Part shown: positions 1-9,680 of the stretch, in pieces
How positions within the stretch are numbered: the stretch's first letter is position 1
Layout: each line of letters begins with the position of its first letter
Source: Helicobacter mustelae
Lineage (GTDB): Bacteria; Campylobacterota; Campylobacteria; Campylobacterales; Helicobacteraceae
Assembly (NCBI RefSeq): GCF_900476215.1
Contig: NZ_LS483446.1
Location: 558,001-622,000, forward strand
Direction of reading: 5' to 3'
Length of the DNA stretch: 64,000 bases
Position numbers and translations under genes: made by a program
Notes under the pieces: model-generated
Seen by the model: the letters and a program-made list of their open reading frames with translations, nothing else
Told to the model about the DNA's origin: nothing
Databases searched by the model: none

Positions 1-825
<825 letters not shown>

Positions 826-969
826 ATGTGATAAGACTTAAGTATTTGTTATCACTGCCTTATTGAGTGTATTTGGTTTTATTCTTTTAGGCTTAGCAAT
901 GAAGAGATTTCCTAGATATAAGAAGGAAGATGGAATTAAGAGCAAATGCGATTTGTTTTTAATTCCCTT

Positions 970-1090
970 TTCCTTGTGTCTATAGAGAGAAGGAAACACC
1001 CAGCTCCATTCCGAACCTGGCAGTTAAGCTTCTCTTCGCTGATGATACTGCACCTTTCAGGTGTGGGAACGTAGGTCGATGCAGGGTTAG
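970..1090 (+). rRNA. rrf: 5S ribosomal RNA
   Basis: The sequence carries the typical epsilonproteobacterial 5S core (acacccagctccattccgaa, then gtgggaacgtaggtcgatgc). It lies about 145 bases after the 23S end, the usual 23S-5S arrangement. The two ends can pair with each other. The boundaries are accurate to a few bases only. Confidence 0.95.
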
Positions 1091-1296
1091 GGAAATCTCC
1101 TTATTTTTTGAATCTGCTTTTATTTATTCGTTCCTTGTTTAGTTTTATGTTACCCTTTGTTCTTTCCTTGTAGTTTCGTTTTGTTCCTTTATTTTTTATA
1201 GATCCAAGAAAGAAAAAGGGTGGATCTTCCCAGTTAAACATTCTTGAGTTTCCTGACATTTGTGGTTGATTTTCATGCTTTTTTACATTAGAGAGA

Positions 1297-1400
1297 TTGG
1301 GTGTGTAAGTATAGTAATATCTTTAGCCAACCAATACCAATTGAGCGTTTGGTTTATGTGATAAAACTTTGCTATCCGCTTTATTGAGTATATGGTTTTT
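1297..1400 (+). pseudogene. Decayed duplicate of the 23S rRNA 3' tail and following spacer
   Basis: This stretch repeats 761 to about 890. The first 24 bases, ttgggtgtgtaagtatagta followed by atat, are identical. The match then continues with scattered substitutions and a small deletion through the terminal helix (ccaataccaattgagcgttt against ccaatactaattgaccgttt) and into the spacer (ttattgagtatatggtttt). It lies 200 bases after the 5S gene. It is too short to be functional rRNA and looks like the scar of an rRNA-mediated duplication or rearrangement. Confidence 0.85.
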
Positions 1401-1866
1401 CTGTCCAATGGTGCGCGATAAAAACTTGGAGTGCTTAGGATTTTTTTGCGACAGGAATGCTTTTGGGAGGAGAAAAATTCTTTTAAAGCTTGGCATGATT
1501 GAGAGTGTAAATTGATGAAAATCTAAAATGCGTATAAAAGCTCTGCATTTGATGTGGCGACCTTAAGAGAAGAATGGGTTTATTGCGATTTGGGCTAAGG
1601 AATCAGGTCTCAAAGTCATCGCCTTGCAGAAGGATGGCTGCCAGATAGATTTTGCAAAAATGAAAATGAGTAAAAAATTCTCAAGATTCTCAAGCGACCT
1701 TGTGCATTTGAAATCCCAAAAATTCATAAAGATTGCAAAAGCCTGTAAAATCATAAAATCCTGCGCCCATCTCCCAACCCCCCAATCTTGTATATCCGAA
1801 GTATGAAGACGTTTAGAATGTGTTTTTAATTCTCAGATTCTCTGGTTGTGAGGATTGGAAAAAAAG

Positions 1867-1956
1867 ATTGTGATTTTATGTTTTTATCCTTAAACTCAAG
1901 AAAATGATATTAAAGAATGGTTTTTTATTGTGATTTTATGTTTTTATCCTTAAACT
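1867..1956. repeat. 30-bp perfect direct repeat upstream of glpD
   Basis: Positions 1867-1896 and 1927-1956 are identical over 30 bases (beginning attgtgattttatgttttta and ending taaact). The copies start exactly 60 bases apart, and the second ends 40 bases before the glpD start. Two identical elements placed like this could be tandem regulator sites or a recent local duplication. Function is inferred from position only. Confidence 0.9.
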
Positions 1957-1996
1957 AATAGATGATGTTCAATTTACTTTTTAAGGTTATGCACTC

Positions 1997-3553
1997 ATGG
2001 ATCGTATGCAGGAATACAACAAACTCAAGGAAACAAGTTTATGGGATGTTGTCATTATTGGAGGTGGTGCTACGGGGCTAGGAATCGCTCTAGATAGTGC
2101 CTTGCGTGGTTATAAGACACTTCTTTGTGAGGCGCTGGATTTTGCACAAGGCACCTCTAGCCGCTCTACAAAGCTCCTTCATGGCGGTGTAAGATATCTG
2201 GCGCAGGGGGAAATTAGCCTTGTCTATGAGGCTTTGCACGAAAGAGATAGGGTCATCAGAAATGCGCCCCATCTTTGCAAAAAACAGGCGTTTATTATTC
2301 CAAACACAAGTTTTTTTGACGCTTGTTTTTACACTTTTGGACTAAAGATATATGATTTCATTGCCGGGGCTTTTGGGATTGGCAAAACCTCTTATTTAAG
2401 TGCCAATAAGGCCAGATCAAGGCTAAGGGGTATCAAAGAGCATAAAATTTCTAGCGGTGTGTGTTATTATGATGGGCAATTTGATGATGCGCGCCTTGCG
2501 TTAAATCTTGCACAAAGTGCTGCTAGGGAGGGTGCATGTGTGTTAAATTATGCACGCGTAGAATCTCTGCTCAAAAATCAAGATGGGGAGATAGAGGGGG
2601 TTGGCATTAGACTTCAAGATACTCAAGAGATTCTTGAAGTGCATAGTCGATGCGTCATCAATGCAAGCGGGGTTTTTGGTGATGGTATCAATGCCATGGA
2701 TCATGCCAGAGGGAATAGCATTGCGCCTTCTCAGGGGATTCATTTGGTTTTTGATAAAAGCTTTTTGCCAGGCAATGATGCGCTCATGATACCCAAGACC
2801 CCAGATGGCAGGGTGCTTTTTGCAATACCTTGGTATGACAAAGTCGTGGTTGGTACCACAGATACGCTTGTTAATGATATTTGTTATGAGCCAAGTGCTC
2901 TTGATGAAGAAATTGCTTTCATCCTCAATACATTTGGCGAATATGCGACCAAAACACCAGGGCGCGATGATGTTTTGTCGGTGTTTGCAGGATTGCGTCC
3001 TTTGGTGAAGCAAGACCAAAGCGCTTCCACAAAAGACATTTCAAGAAAACACAAGATTTCTCTATCCCCAAGCAAACTCATTACCATCAATGGTGGTAAA
3101 TGGACGACTTATAGAAGAATGGCACAGGATTGCCTAGATTTTATCATCAAGCATCAATTATTGCCAAAAAGTCCTTGCAAAACACAGGATTATAAAATCT
3201 ATGGCTATAAAGAGGATGGAGATCCAGCAGATAGGCTGCATATGTACGGGGACAAGGCAGAGGAAATTTATAGGCTTGAAGAGCAGGACCCAAGACTAAA
3301 AAAACCCATACACAAGGATTATTCCTATACTTTTGCACAGATTTTTTGGGCACTAGAGCATGAAATGGCGCAGCATCTAGATGATGTTCTTGCAAGGCGC
3401 ATTCGCCTGCTTTTTTTGGATGCCAGAGCTGCTAGAGCCTGTGCAAAAGATGTTGCGCATTTTATGGCAGAGCATCTTGCATGGAGCCAATCGCGTCTAG
3501 AATCTGAGATTGAATCTTTTATGAAATTGAGCGAACGGTACTATCTAAAATAA
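1997..3553 (+). CDS. glpD: FAD-dependent glycerol-3-phosphate dehydrogenase
   Basis: The enzyme oxidises sn-glycerol-3-phosphate to dihydroxyacetone phosphate at the inner membrane and passes electrons to the quinone pool. The 518-residue protein starts with an FAD-binding Rossmann segment (IIGGGATGLG, residues 20-29). The GlpD/GlpA family signature SSRSTKLLHGGVRYLA follows near residue 55, and the C-terminal GlpD domain is present. The length fits aerobic GlpD, with no extra iron-sulfur domain. It is the first gene of a tight operon with glpK (9-bp gap) and glpF. The start is the first ATG after aagg at 1983; a second in-frame ATG three codons later is possible. Two 30-bp direct repeats upstream may carry its control. 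Confidence 0.95.
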   Translation: MDRMQEYNKLKETSLWDVVIIGGGATGLGIALDSALRGYKTLLCEALDFAQGTSSRSTKLLHGGVRYLAQGEISLVYEALHERDRVIRNAPHLCKKQAFIIPNTSFFDACFYTFGLKIYDFIAGAFGIGKTSYLSANKARSRLRGIKEHKISSGVCYYDGQFDDARLALNLAQSAAREGACVLNYARVESLLKNQDGEIEGVGIRLQDTQEILEVHSRCVINASGVFGDGINAMDHARGNSIAPSQGIHLVFDKSFLPGNDALMIPKTPDGRVLFAIPWYDKVVVGTTDTLVNDICYEPSALDEEIAFILNTFGEYATKTPGRDDVLSVFAGLRPLVKQDQSASTKDISRKHKISLSPSKLITINGGKWTTYRRMAQDCLDFIIKHQLLPKSPCKTQDYKIYGYKEDGDPADRLHMYGDKAEEIYRLEEQDPRLKKPIHKDYSYTFAQIFWALEHEMAQHLDDVLARRIRLLFLDARAARACAKDVAHFMAEHLAWSQSRLESEIESFMKLSERYYLK

Positions 3554-3562
3554 GGAGACATA

Positions 3563-5050
3563 ATGAAACGGTATATCATGGCAATAGACCAGGGTACAAC
3601 ATCTTCAAGAACAATCATTTTTGACAAAATGGGAAATGTCATCAGTAGCGCACAAAAGACGATTTCTCAAATTTTCCCCCAATCTGGTTGGGTGGAGCAT
3701 GATGCCAAGGAGATTTGGGCTTCTCAAATTTCAACACTTACAGGAGCTTTAGCCAAGGCAAACATCAGTGCCAGTGAGATTGCAGCCATTGGCATTACCA
3801 ATCAAAGAGAAAGCACGGTGATATGGGATAGGGAGAGCGGAGAGCCCATAGCCAATGCCATTGTATGGCAAGACCGTCGTACTGCAGATTATTGCGAATC
3901 TCTAAAAGAAAAATACGCAAAATCTATTCATCAAAAAACCGGTTTGATTATTGATGCTTATTTTTCTGCAACCAAAATCAAGTGGCTCCTTGATAACATC
4001 CCTAATGCTAGGAAAAAGGCAGAAAATGGTCAACTATGTTTTGGCACCATCGACACTTGGCTGATTTATAATTTTACAGGTGGCAAGGTCCATGTCACAG
4101 ACCCAAGTAATGCGAGTCGCACGATGCTTTATAATATCCACACGCTCCAATGGGATGATGAGCTTTTGGAGCTTTTTGATATTCCCAAGAAGCTCCTGCC
4201 AGAAGTGAGATCCTCAAGTGAAATCTATGGCCATACAATGACGCGTTGGGTGGATTCTCAAATCCCTATTGCTGGAGTTGCAGGCGATCAGCAATCTGCA
4301 TTATTTGGGCAAATGTGCATCGAAAAAGGAGCGATGAAAAACACCTATGGCACGGGCTGCTTTTTGTTGATGAATACGGGAGATAAACCTGTGATGAGTC
4401 AAAACAATCTTCTTACAACTGTTGCTTGGCAAATTCAAGATAGGGTTTCTTATGCGCTTGAGGGTGGGGTATTTGTAGGTGGAGCGGCTATACAGTGGCT
4501 GCGCGATGGTGCTAGGATGATTCGAACCGCTGCAGATATCAATACCCTAGCAGCCACTGTAGAAGATAATGGGGGCGTCTATTTTGTCCCCGCGCTCACA
4601 GGGCTTGGAGCTCCTTATTGGGACCAATATGCAAGGGGGACGTTTTTTGGCATTTCTCGAGGGACAACTGATGGGCATATTGCTCGCGCAGTTCTTGAGG
4701 GTATCGCTTTTGAGGTATATGACATCGTCAAAGAAATGGAAAAAGACCTGGGTGAAAAATGCATTGAGCTGCGCGTGGATGGTGGGGCAAGTGCGAGTGA
4801 TTATCTCATGCAGATTCAAGCTGATATTTTTGGATTTAATATAGTGCGGCCAAAAACAATCGAAACAACAGCACTGGGTGCAGCTTATTTGGCTGGCTTG
4901 GCAGTGGGATTTTATAAGGATATAGAGGAGATTAAATCCCAATGGCATATTGACAAGACTTTTTCACCCAAACTAGAAAAGGAAAGGGTTCAAGAAATGT
5001 TGCATTTTTGGCACAAGGCGGTAAGTAGCTCACTGCATTGGCTATCCTAA
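3563..5050 (+). CDS. glpK: Glycerol kinase
   Basis: It phosphorylates glycerol with ATP to give sn-glycerol-3-phosphate, the substrate of the upstream glpD product. The 495-residue protein is of normal family length. It carries the FGGY N-terminal phosphate-binding loop (IDQGTTSSR, residues 8-16), the QDRRTADY region of the substrate site, and the C-terminal GGAS and ALGAAYLAG segments. A ribosome binding site (aaggag) lies just before the ATG. Its position between glpD and glpF shows a dedicated glycerol uptake and oxidation unit. Confidence 0.96.
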   Translation: MKRYIMAIDQGTTSSRTIIFDKMGNVISSAQKTISQIFPQSGWVEHDAKEIWASQISTLTGALAKANISASEIAAIGITNQRESTVIWDRESGEPIANAIVWQDRRTADYCESLKEKYAKSIHQKTGLIIDAYFSATKIKWLLDNIPNARKKAENGQLCFGTIDTWLIYNFTGGKVHVTDPSNASRTMLYNIHTLQWDDELLELFDIPKKLLPEVRSSSEIYGHTMTRWVDSQIPIAGVAGDQQSALFGQMCIEKGAMKNTYGTGCFLLMNTGDKPVMSQNNLLTTVAWQIQDRVSYALEGGVFVGGAAIQWLRDGARMIRTAADINTLAATVEDNGGVYFVPALTGLGAPYWDQYARGTFFGISRGTTDGHIARAVLEGIAFEVYDIVKEMEKDLGEKCIELRVDGGASASDYLMQIQADIFGFNIVRPKTIETTALGAAYLAGLAVGFYKDIEEIKSQWHIDKTFSPKLEKERVQEMLHFWHKAVSSSLHWLS

Positions 5051-5060
5051 GGGGGAGAGA

Positions 5061-5792
5061 ATGAGCATCTTTGTTTCAGAATTTATCGGGACGGGTTTGA
5101 TGATATTGCTTGGCAATGGAGTTGTTGCAACTTGCGTGCTTAAGGGCACAAAATGTGGAGATGGGGGGCATTGGCTGATTATTACAACTGCATGGGCATT
5201 TGCGGTTTTTGTGGGTGTGGTGGTAGCAGGAGAGAGCAGTGGTGCTCATCTCAACCCCGCAGTAACATTGGCTTTGGCCCTGGCACATAAGCTTGAGTGG
5301 CAACTTGTGCCCAGCTATATTGCAGGGGAATTTCTTGGCGCAATGTTTGGAGCCTTGCTTGTTTGGATTATGTACAAACAGCATTTTGCCCTCACCTCCG
5401 ATGAGGGTGCAAAGAGGGCGTGTTTTTGCACCTCTCCAGCGATACGGAACTATCCCTCCAATTTTCTAAGTGAGGCGATTGGAACATTTGTGCTAATTTT
5501 TGTGATCCTTCATCTAAGTGGCGCAAATATTATTCTTGGTACTGACTCTACTGCAAGCATTGGTCTGGGGAGTCTGGGGGCATTGCCTGTGGCTATTTTG
5601 GTGTGGGTTATTGGCTTGTCACTAGGTGCAACAACAGGCTATGCCATAAATCCAGCAAGAGACTTGGGGCCTAGAATTGTATTATTTTTATTGCCTCTCA
5701 AAATCAGTGCTGACTGGGGCTATGCTTGGATTCCCATATGTGCCCCAATTGTTGGGGGTGTTGTTGCTGTATACCTTTCTAACATACTTTAG
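5061..5792 (+). CDS. glpF: Glycerol facilitator, aquaglyceroporin family
   Basis: An inner-membrane MIP-family channel for glycerol diffusion. The 243-residue protein has six predicted membrane spans and both half-helix motifs: NPA at residues 65-67 (AHLNPAV) and NPAR at 197-200 (INPARDLGPR). The aspartate after the second motif is typical of glycerol channels rather than pure water channels. The start follows a purine-rich site (gggggagaga) 10 bp after the glpK stop. It is the last gene of the operon. No glpT-like transporter or glp repressor gene is adjacent. Confidence 0.93.
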   Translation: MSIFVSEFIGTGLMILLGNGVVATCVLKGTKCGDGGHWLIITTAWAFAVFVGVVVAGESSGAHLNPAVTLALALAHKLEWQLVPSYIAGEFLGAMFGALLVWIMYKQHFALTSDEGAKRACFCTSPAIRNYPSNFLSEAIGTFVLIFVILHLSGANIILGTDSTASIGLGSLGALPVAILVWVIGLSLGATTGYAINPARDLGPRIVLFLLPLKISADWGYAWIPICAPIVGGVVAVYLSNIL

Positions 5793-6172
5793 CCATTCTT
5801 TTTATTTGCTAGGAAATGGTGCCATAAAGGCCATGCCATGAGGCTCGCTTTATTGTGAAGGTGTAAAATTCTTGGCAAGAATCACCTTCCTTAAAGATTA
5901 AAATTCTCGCCATAAAATCATCAAGACTCTCATAAATCTCAAGTTTCCTCATAAAAGTCGATGGCATTTCTTTGAAATCCCTTGCGAGGTTAGGGGTTTT
6001 ACCCTGAGTGCGACGGATCTTTGTGCTGTGTCATAAAGTCTGCTACAAAATTTCAACGCATTAGGAGGATCAAGCACAAAAGCATGTATTCCCGCCAGAA
6101 GCAAAGTGAGTTTTCGCCCACTTTTTGCATGTTATAAAAGTGTCAAAACACCCCTCCAGTGCTTCAAAAATT
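5793..6172. other. Intergenic region between convergent glpF and the outer-membrane protein gene
   Basis: Both flanking genes end here, so no promoter is expected. The only structure I see is the nested hairpin at 5857-5889. No open frame with a credible start is present. Confidence 0.5.
5857..5889 (+). terminator. Nested hairpin after glpF
   Basis: An outer 7-bp stem (gaaggtg with caccttc) encloses an inner 6-bp stem (attctt with aagaat) and a ggc loop. It begins 65 bases after the glpF stop. No clear T-run follows, so it is either a weak terminator or an RNA-stabilising structure. Confidence 0.4.
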
Positions 6173-8872
6173 CTAAAACACCCAGCCGTAGTTAAAGAAG
6201 ACATTGAAATGACTAGGGCCTTCTTTGATGGATATCTCTCTGTTTCCTAATGTTGCCACTTTGATGTCATAGGAGATCATGGGCACAGAGATCCCGAGGC
6301 TATACTTGGAATGCCCCACTCTGTAATTAAAGCCTGTGGTGAAATTGAGATTGCCTGCATTGACAAAGCGCCCTAGCATGCCATAACCCTGCCAAAGCGC
6401 TCTAAGCCCTGCAAACATGCCAAGAGAACTATCAAAACGTCGAATAGCCTCTAGAGCGTCTTTTTCTTTAATTGTGGTGTACTTGGTATAAAAATCTATG
6501 AGGACATTGGAGCCCACGCCAAGGCCCACTTGATTGATTGAAGCGCTGATTTTGTTTACGCCTGCATAGTTGTACTTCATGATGCCATAATAAGACATCC
6601 CAACGGTATCGTTAAAATAGTGCTGATAGCCCCCCATCACATTAAAGCCCACCATCGCAGACTTATTGGACACTCTGGACATGCTATTAAGGGTGCTTGA
6701 TAGGCCTGAGAGGAAAGTTGAACTATAAGAGGACATTTCCCTTGGCAGTCGTCTGAAGCTCACTTCACTAGTTGCACTTTGTGCTGGAGTGCTTTGAGGC
6801 ACTTGTGCGGCACTAGCACCCCCCCCCGGGCCACTGCCACTTTCGTTACTTGCATTGCTTTGGGGTAATTGTGCAAGCTGTGCTGCACCTGTGGCACTAT
6901 TCAAGGAGGCTGCAGCGACTTGTTTTGCGCTCGTGCTGTTTGCAGGTAGGCTTGTGATGTGTGTTACGCCAGCATAGCTGTTGTATTGGTTGATCACGGC
7001 TTGTTCAGCTTTTTTTAGGGCTTCATTATAAAATTTCTCAAGCTCTTCCTTGTTTTTGATGGCTTGTTGTTTTGCCCAAGCTTCATACCACACGGGAGAG
7101 TCGAAATTGGTGCCATTTTTTTGCACATCTTCAAGCCCCTTTAGGTAGGCATCCCATCTCTTTTTGAAATTCGCTTCATCGGTTTCATACTGTTTCATGT
7201 TTTTCTGGTATTGCGCCATTGCAGCATCGTACATTTTTTTGTTTTCAGCGTTCTCAGTGCCATTGCTTTCTTTTGGCGGTGCTAAGGGTTCTATGGGTGC
7301 GACGGGTTTTACGATGGGGTTTGTCCACCATGCTGGGGCGTTGAACGACCAATTGGGGCGGTTGTTGGGCTCTGCAGCTGGGAGATCTTTGTAATTGATA
7401 GGTAATTCATTATGTGCACCCAAATATGTCCAAACACCCACCCCCAGGCCCCCCATGCCCGCCAAAAAGTAAGTGCCATTTTTGTTGGTTACAAAAGGTA
7501 GACCACTAGCATCGCCTGGATTTTTATCAAATCGATCCCATGCTGATGCAGCACCTGCATCATTGTTGGGCTTTGCTTGGTCGGTGTTGTTAAACCAGCC
7601 ATTTTGGTAAGTCATGTCTCCATTATGGCTGTAGCCATTTACATGCCCCCACTCATGCCATATTGTGATTAATGGCCAAATATTGGTGCCGGGGGTTAGT
7701 GGATCATTGCTGAGATAGATGGGGGGTTTTTCCTTTGAGGACTTATCGGGTTTGAAATAATAGTTAATGAGTCCGGGCTGCACACCCCAGACAGCTGGTG
7801 AACCAAGGCCTTCATAACCACTAGGACTCATGATGTCTACCGTAATGTTTTTGCTCGTGGTGTATTGTTTATAAACGGTTTCAGGGCTTAGTACATATTT
7901 TTGACTTCCTGGCTTGGCTTGGCCATTACTTAAGGGGACAACATTGGGGTTATAGTCACCAGGACCATTGACAAAAGCAAAAGGGGCGTGCAACACAGCT
8001 TGTTTAAACTGAGGGGAGCTTAGGACTGCTGCTAGATTCTCTAGTGCGTAGGTGATGAGCTTTGCTGAGTAGGGGGTGGGCACGCCCCATGCCCAGCTCC
8101 CATTATTTGGTTTGAGCAGATCTGGGATAGGGGTTATGGGGGCGAATTTAGCCGTGATGTCCACCCAAATTCTCTCAAAGATCCCCAGAACATGTTTGGT
8201 TTGTGCATTTGAGCTACTGCTGGCATCCACCAAAAATCTCGTGTCTATATTGGGATTGTTTTTGTCAATGTAGGACTGTTGAATGTTTTGCGCTGCGGCT
8301 AGCTGGGCACCACTGAGTGTGCGATTTTGCTGTTGTTTTTGCTGCTGTTGTTCTTGTTGCTGATATTCTGCCAAGACTTTGGCGATTTCTGGCATGTGAG
8401 TTTGAGGGATGGTGGTGATCTCAAAGGGCTTGAGGTCGGCGATCCGTCCCACGATCACTCTGTCTTTGTTGCCAGGGGTGTTCATCGTAATATCTACATT
8501 TGTGAGATTGTAGGGCAGGAAGTTTTGTATCACTACGTTGCCATTTTCTAATTTGATCGCGATGGGGTGGGCAGCGCTTAGGATGATTGGGGTAGGGTTC
8601 TGGTTGGTAGATGACCCTAATTTGTCCTGTGTGAAAATAGGCTGAGTGCTGTACTGGGTGCTTTGGATGAGGGGGGTTGTGCCTGAGATCCTTTTGATGG
8701 GAGGTCTTTTGGGTATGGGAACGCTTGGCAGCAGGGACCTAGGAGGGATGATGGTCTCTGCTGTTTCCACCATGCCTGTGGTGATTCCGCCTTCTACAAA
8801 GTATCCATCCTTTGGGTTGTAGGCCATCAAAGGCAACCCGCCGAAAATAAAAGGGAATAAGTATCTTCGCAT
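6173..8872 (-). CDS. Outer-membrane beta-barrel protein with an internal metzincin-like zinc motif
   Basis: An 899-residue surface protein. The chosen ATG (8872) has aggag 7 bases upstream; an in-frame ATG at 8890 lacks one. A signal peptide (about residues 1-17, ending LMA) is followed by a proline-rich stretch, a glutamine-rich stretch near residues 175-190, and a large passenger region. Within it, residues 406-416 read HEWGHVNGYSH, which fits HExxHxxGxxH, the metzincin zinc site. A lysine/glutamate-rich helical stretch and a low-complexity Ser/Ala/Gly linker follow. The last 190 or so residues form a Helicobacter outer-membrane barrel ending in phenylalanine. The C9 tract at 6819-6827 encodes the glycines of the linker, so slippage would remove the barrel. 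Protease activity is inferred from the motif only. The gene stands alone. Confidence 0.85.
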   Translation of the reverse strand: MRRYLFPFIFGGLPLMAYNPKDGYFVEGGITTGMVETAETIIPPRSLLPSVPIPKRPPIKRISGTTPLIQSTQYSTQPIFTQDKLGSSTNQNPTPIILSAAHPIAIKLENGNVVIQNFLPYNLTNVDITMNTPGNKDRVIVGRIADLKPFEITTIPQTHMPEIAKVLAEYQQQEQQQQKQQQNRTLSGAQLAAAQNIQQSYIDKNNPNIDTRFLVDASSSSNAQTKHVLGIFERIWVDITAKFAPITPIPDLLKPNNGSWAWGVPTPYSAKLITYALENLAAVLSSPQFKQAVLHAPFAFVNGPGDYNPNVVPLSNGQAKPGSQKYVLSPETVYKQYTTSKNITVDIMSPSGYEGLGSPAVWGVQPGLINYYFKPDKSSKEKPPIYLSNDPLTPGTNIWPLITIWHEWGHVNGYSHNGDMTYQNGWFNNTDQAKPNNDAGAASAWDRFDKNPGDASGLPFVTNKNGTYFLAGMGGLGVGVWTYLGAHNELPINYKDLPAAEPNNRPNWSFNAPAWWTNPIVKPVAPIEPLAPPKESNGTENAENKKMYDAAMAQYQKNMKQYETDEANFKKRWDAYLKGLEDVQKNGTNFDSPVWYEAWAKQQAIKNKEELEKFYNEALKKAEQAVINQYNSYAGVTHITSLPANSTSAKQVAAASLNSATGAAQLAQLPQSNASNESGSGPGGGASAAQVPQSTPAQSATSEVSFRRLPREMSSYSSTFLSGLSSTLNSMSRVSNKSAMVGFNVMGGYQHYFNDTVGMSYYGIMKYNYAGVNKISASINQVGLGVGSNVLIDFYTKYTTIKEKDALEAIRRFDSSLGMFAGLRALWQGYGMLGRFVNAGNLNFTTGFNYRVGHSKYSLGISVPMISYDIKVATLGNREISIKEGPSHFNVFFNYGWVF
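6819..6827 (-). repeat. C9 homopolymer inside the outer-membrane protein gene
   Basis: Nine C on the plus strand (G9 in the coding strand) encode consecutive glycines near residue 684, just before the beta-barrel. At the present length the frame is open. A gain or loss of one base would truncate the protein before its membrane anchor. This is the usual form of a Helicobacter slipped-strand switch. Confidence 0.85.
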
Positions 8873-9044
8873 TTTAATTCTCCTAGCCATCCAAGGTGCT
8901 GAAATAAATATGTCATTATAGCAAAATCTTAATATTTGGCTCTAAAGAAGCAAGAAATTTATTCTTAATTTGATATTTACTCCAAATCGCTTGTAAAGAA
9001 GCAGGGAATTTTAGGCCTGATGTGTTTGCCTGCCTCAAAACGTT

Positions 9045-9671
9045 TTATTTTGTGATTTTTGCGAGACTATCTCTGGTGATTTGGCTAATCTCATCCCATT
9101 TTTTTGCCAAAATGAGTTCCTTTGGACTTAGCCAAGATCCCCCCACACAAAGCACATTTTCTAGATGCAAATAATCATTAATATTGTCAGGGCTAATGCC
9201 GCCTGTGGGACAAAATTTCACCTCATGAAACGGAGCTGCTAGGGATTTTAACATGCCCACCCCACCAGCTGCCTCTGCAGGGAAGAATTTCAAATCCTTA
9301 TAGCCAAATTCAAGAGCTAGCATCAATTCACTCGCAGTGCTCACCCCAGGAATGAGCGTCAGGTTTATGTTTTTGGCCTCTTTTGCAAAAGTAGGTGTCA
9401 ACCCCGGGCTTATGGCAAATTTGGCTCCTGCATGCTTGACTTCTTCTAGCATTTTGGCATTCAAGACTGTGCCCGCTCCCACAGTAGCTTCTGGAACTTC
9501 TCTGGATAGGATCTTGATGGCTTCTAGTGCTTCTTTGGTGCGCAGGGTGATTTCTAAGATCTTGATGCCACCATGTACTAGCGCCCTTGCTAGATCAATG
9601 CTTGTTTTTGCGTCATGGATTGTGATAACGGGGATGATTTTGCTGATTTGTAAAATTTCTCTTGCTTGCAT
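9045..9671 (-). CDS. eda: KDPG/KHG aldolase
   Basis: It cleaves 2-keto-3-deoxy-6-phosphogluconate to pyruvate and glyceraldehyde-3-phosphate, the last step of the Entner-Doudoroff route. The 208-residue protein is a class I aldolase barrel of normal length. Landmarks are the VGAGTVLN strand, ISPGLTP, the Schiff-base lysine segment KFFPAEAAGG and the phosphate-binding CPTGGIS. It starts 9 bp after the edd stop with a strong site (aaggag), so the two are co-transcribed. Confidence 0.96.
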   Translation of the reverse strand: MQAREILQISKIIPVITIHDAKTSIDLARALVHGGIKILEITLRTKEALEAIKILSREVPEATVGAGTVLNAKMLEEVKHAGAKFAISPGLTPTFAKEAKNINLTLIPGVSTASELMLALEFGYKDLKFFPAEAAGGVGMLKSLAAPFHEVKFCPTGGISPDNINDYLHLENVLCVGGSWLSPKELILAKKWDEISQITRDSLAKITK

Positions 9672-9680
9672 GTCTTCTCC

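Larger units (their letters stand above)
1091..1996. other. Intergenic region between 5S rRNA and glpD
   Basis: Apart from the 23S-tail remnant (1297-1400) and the direct repeats (1867-1956), I see no convincing gene here. The open frames at 1563-1754 and 1624-1806 have non-ATG starts, no ribosome binding site and unlikely composition. The region is AT-rich and should contain the rRNA terminator and the glp promoter. Confidence 0.6.

Noticed and set aside
1563-1806. Two overlapping short frames between 5S rRNA and glpD
   Set aside because: Non-ATG starts, no ribosome binding site and no recognisable motif.
7610-7616. Methionine four residues after the third zinc histidine as the Met-turn
   Set aside because: In metzincins the Met-turn is normally further downstream; this spacing is too short to count as evidence.
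8873-8890. Upstream ATG of the outer-membrane protein gene
   Set aside because: The ATG at 8872 has aggag at the right distance and gives a proper signal peptide; the upstream one does not.
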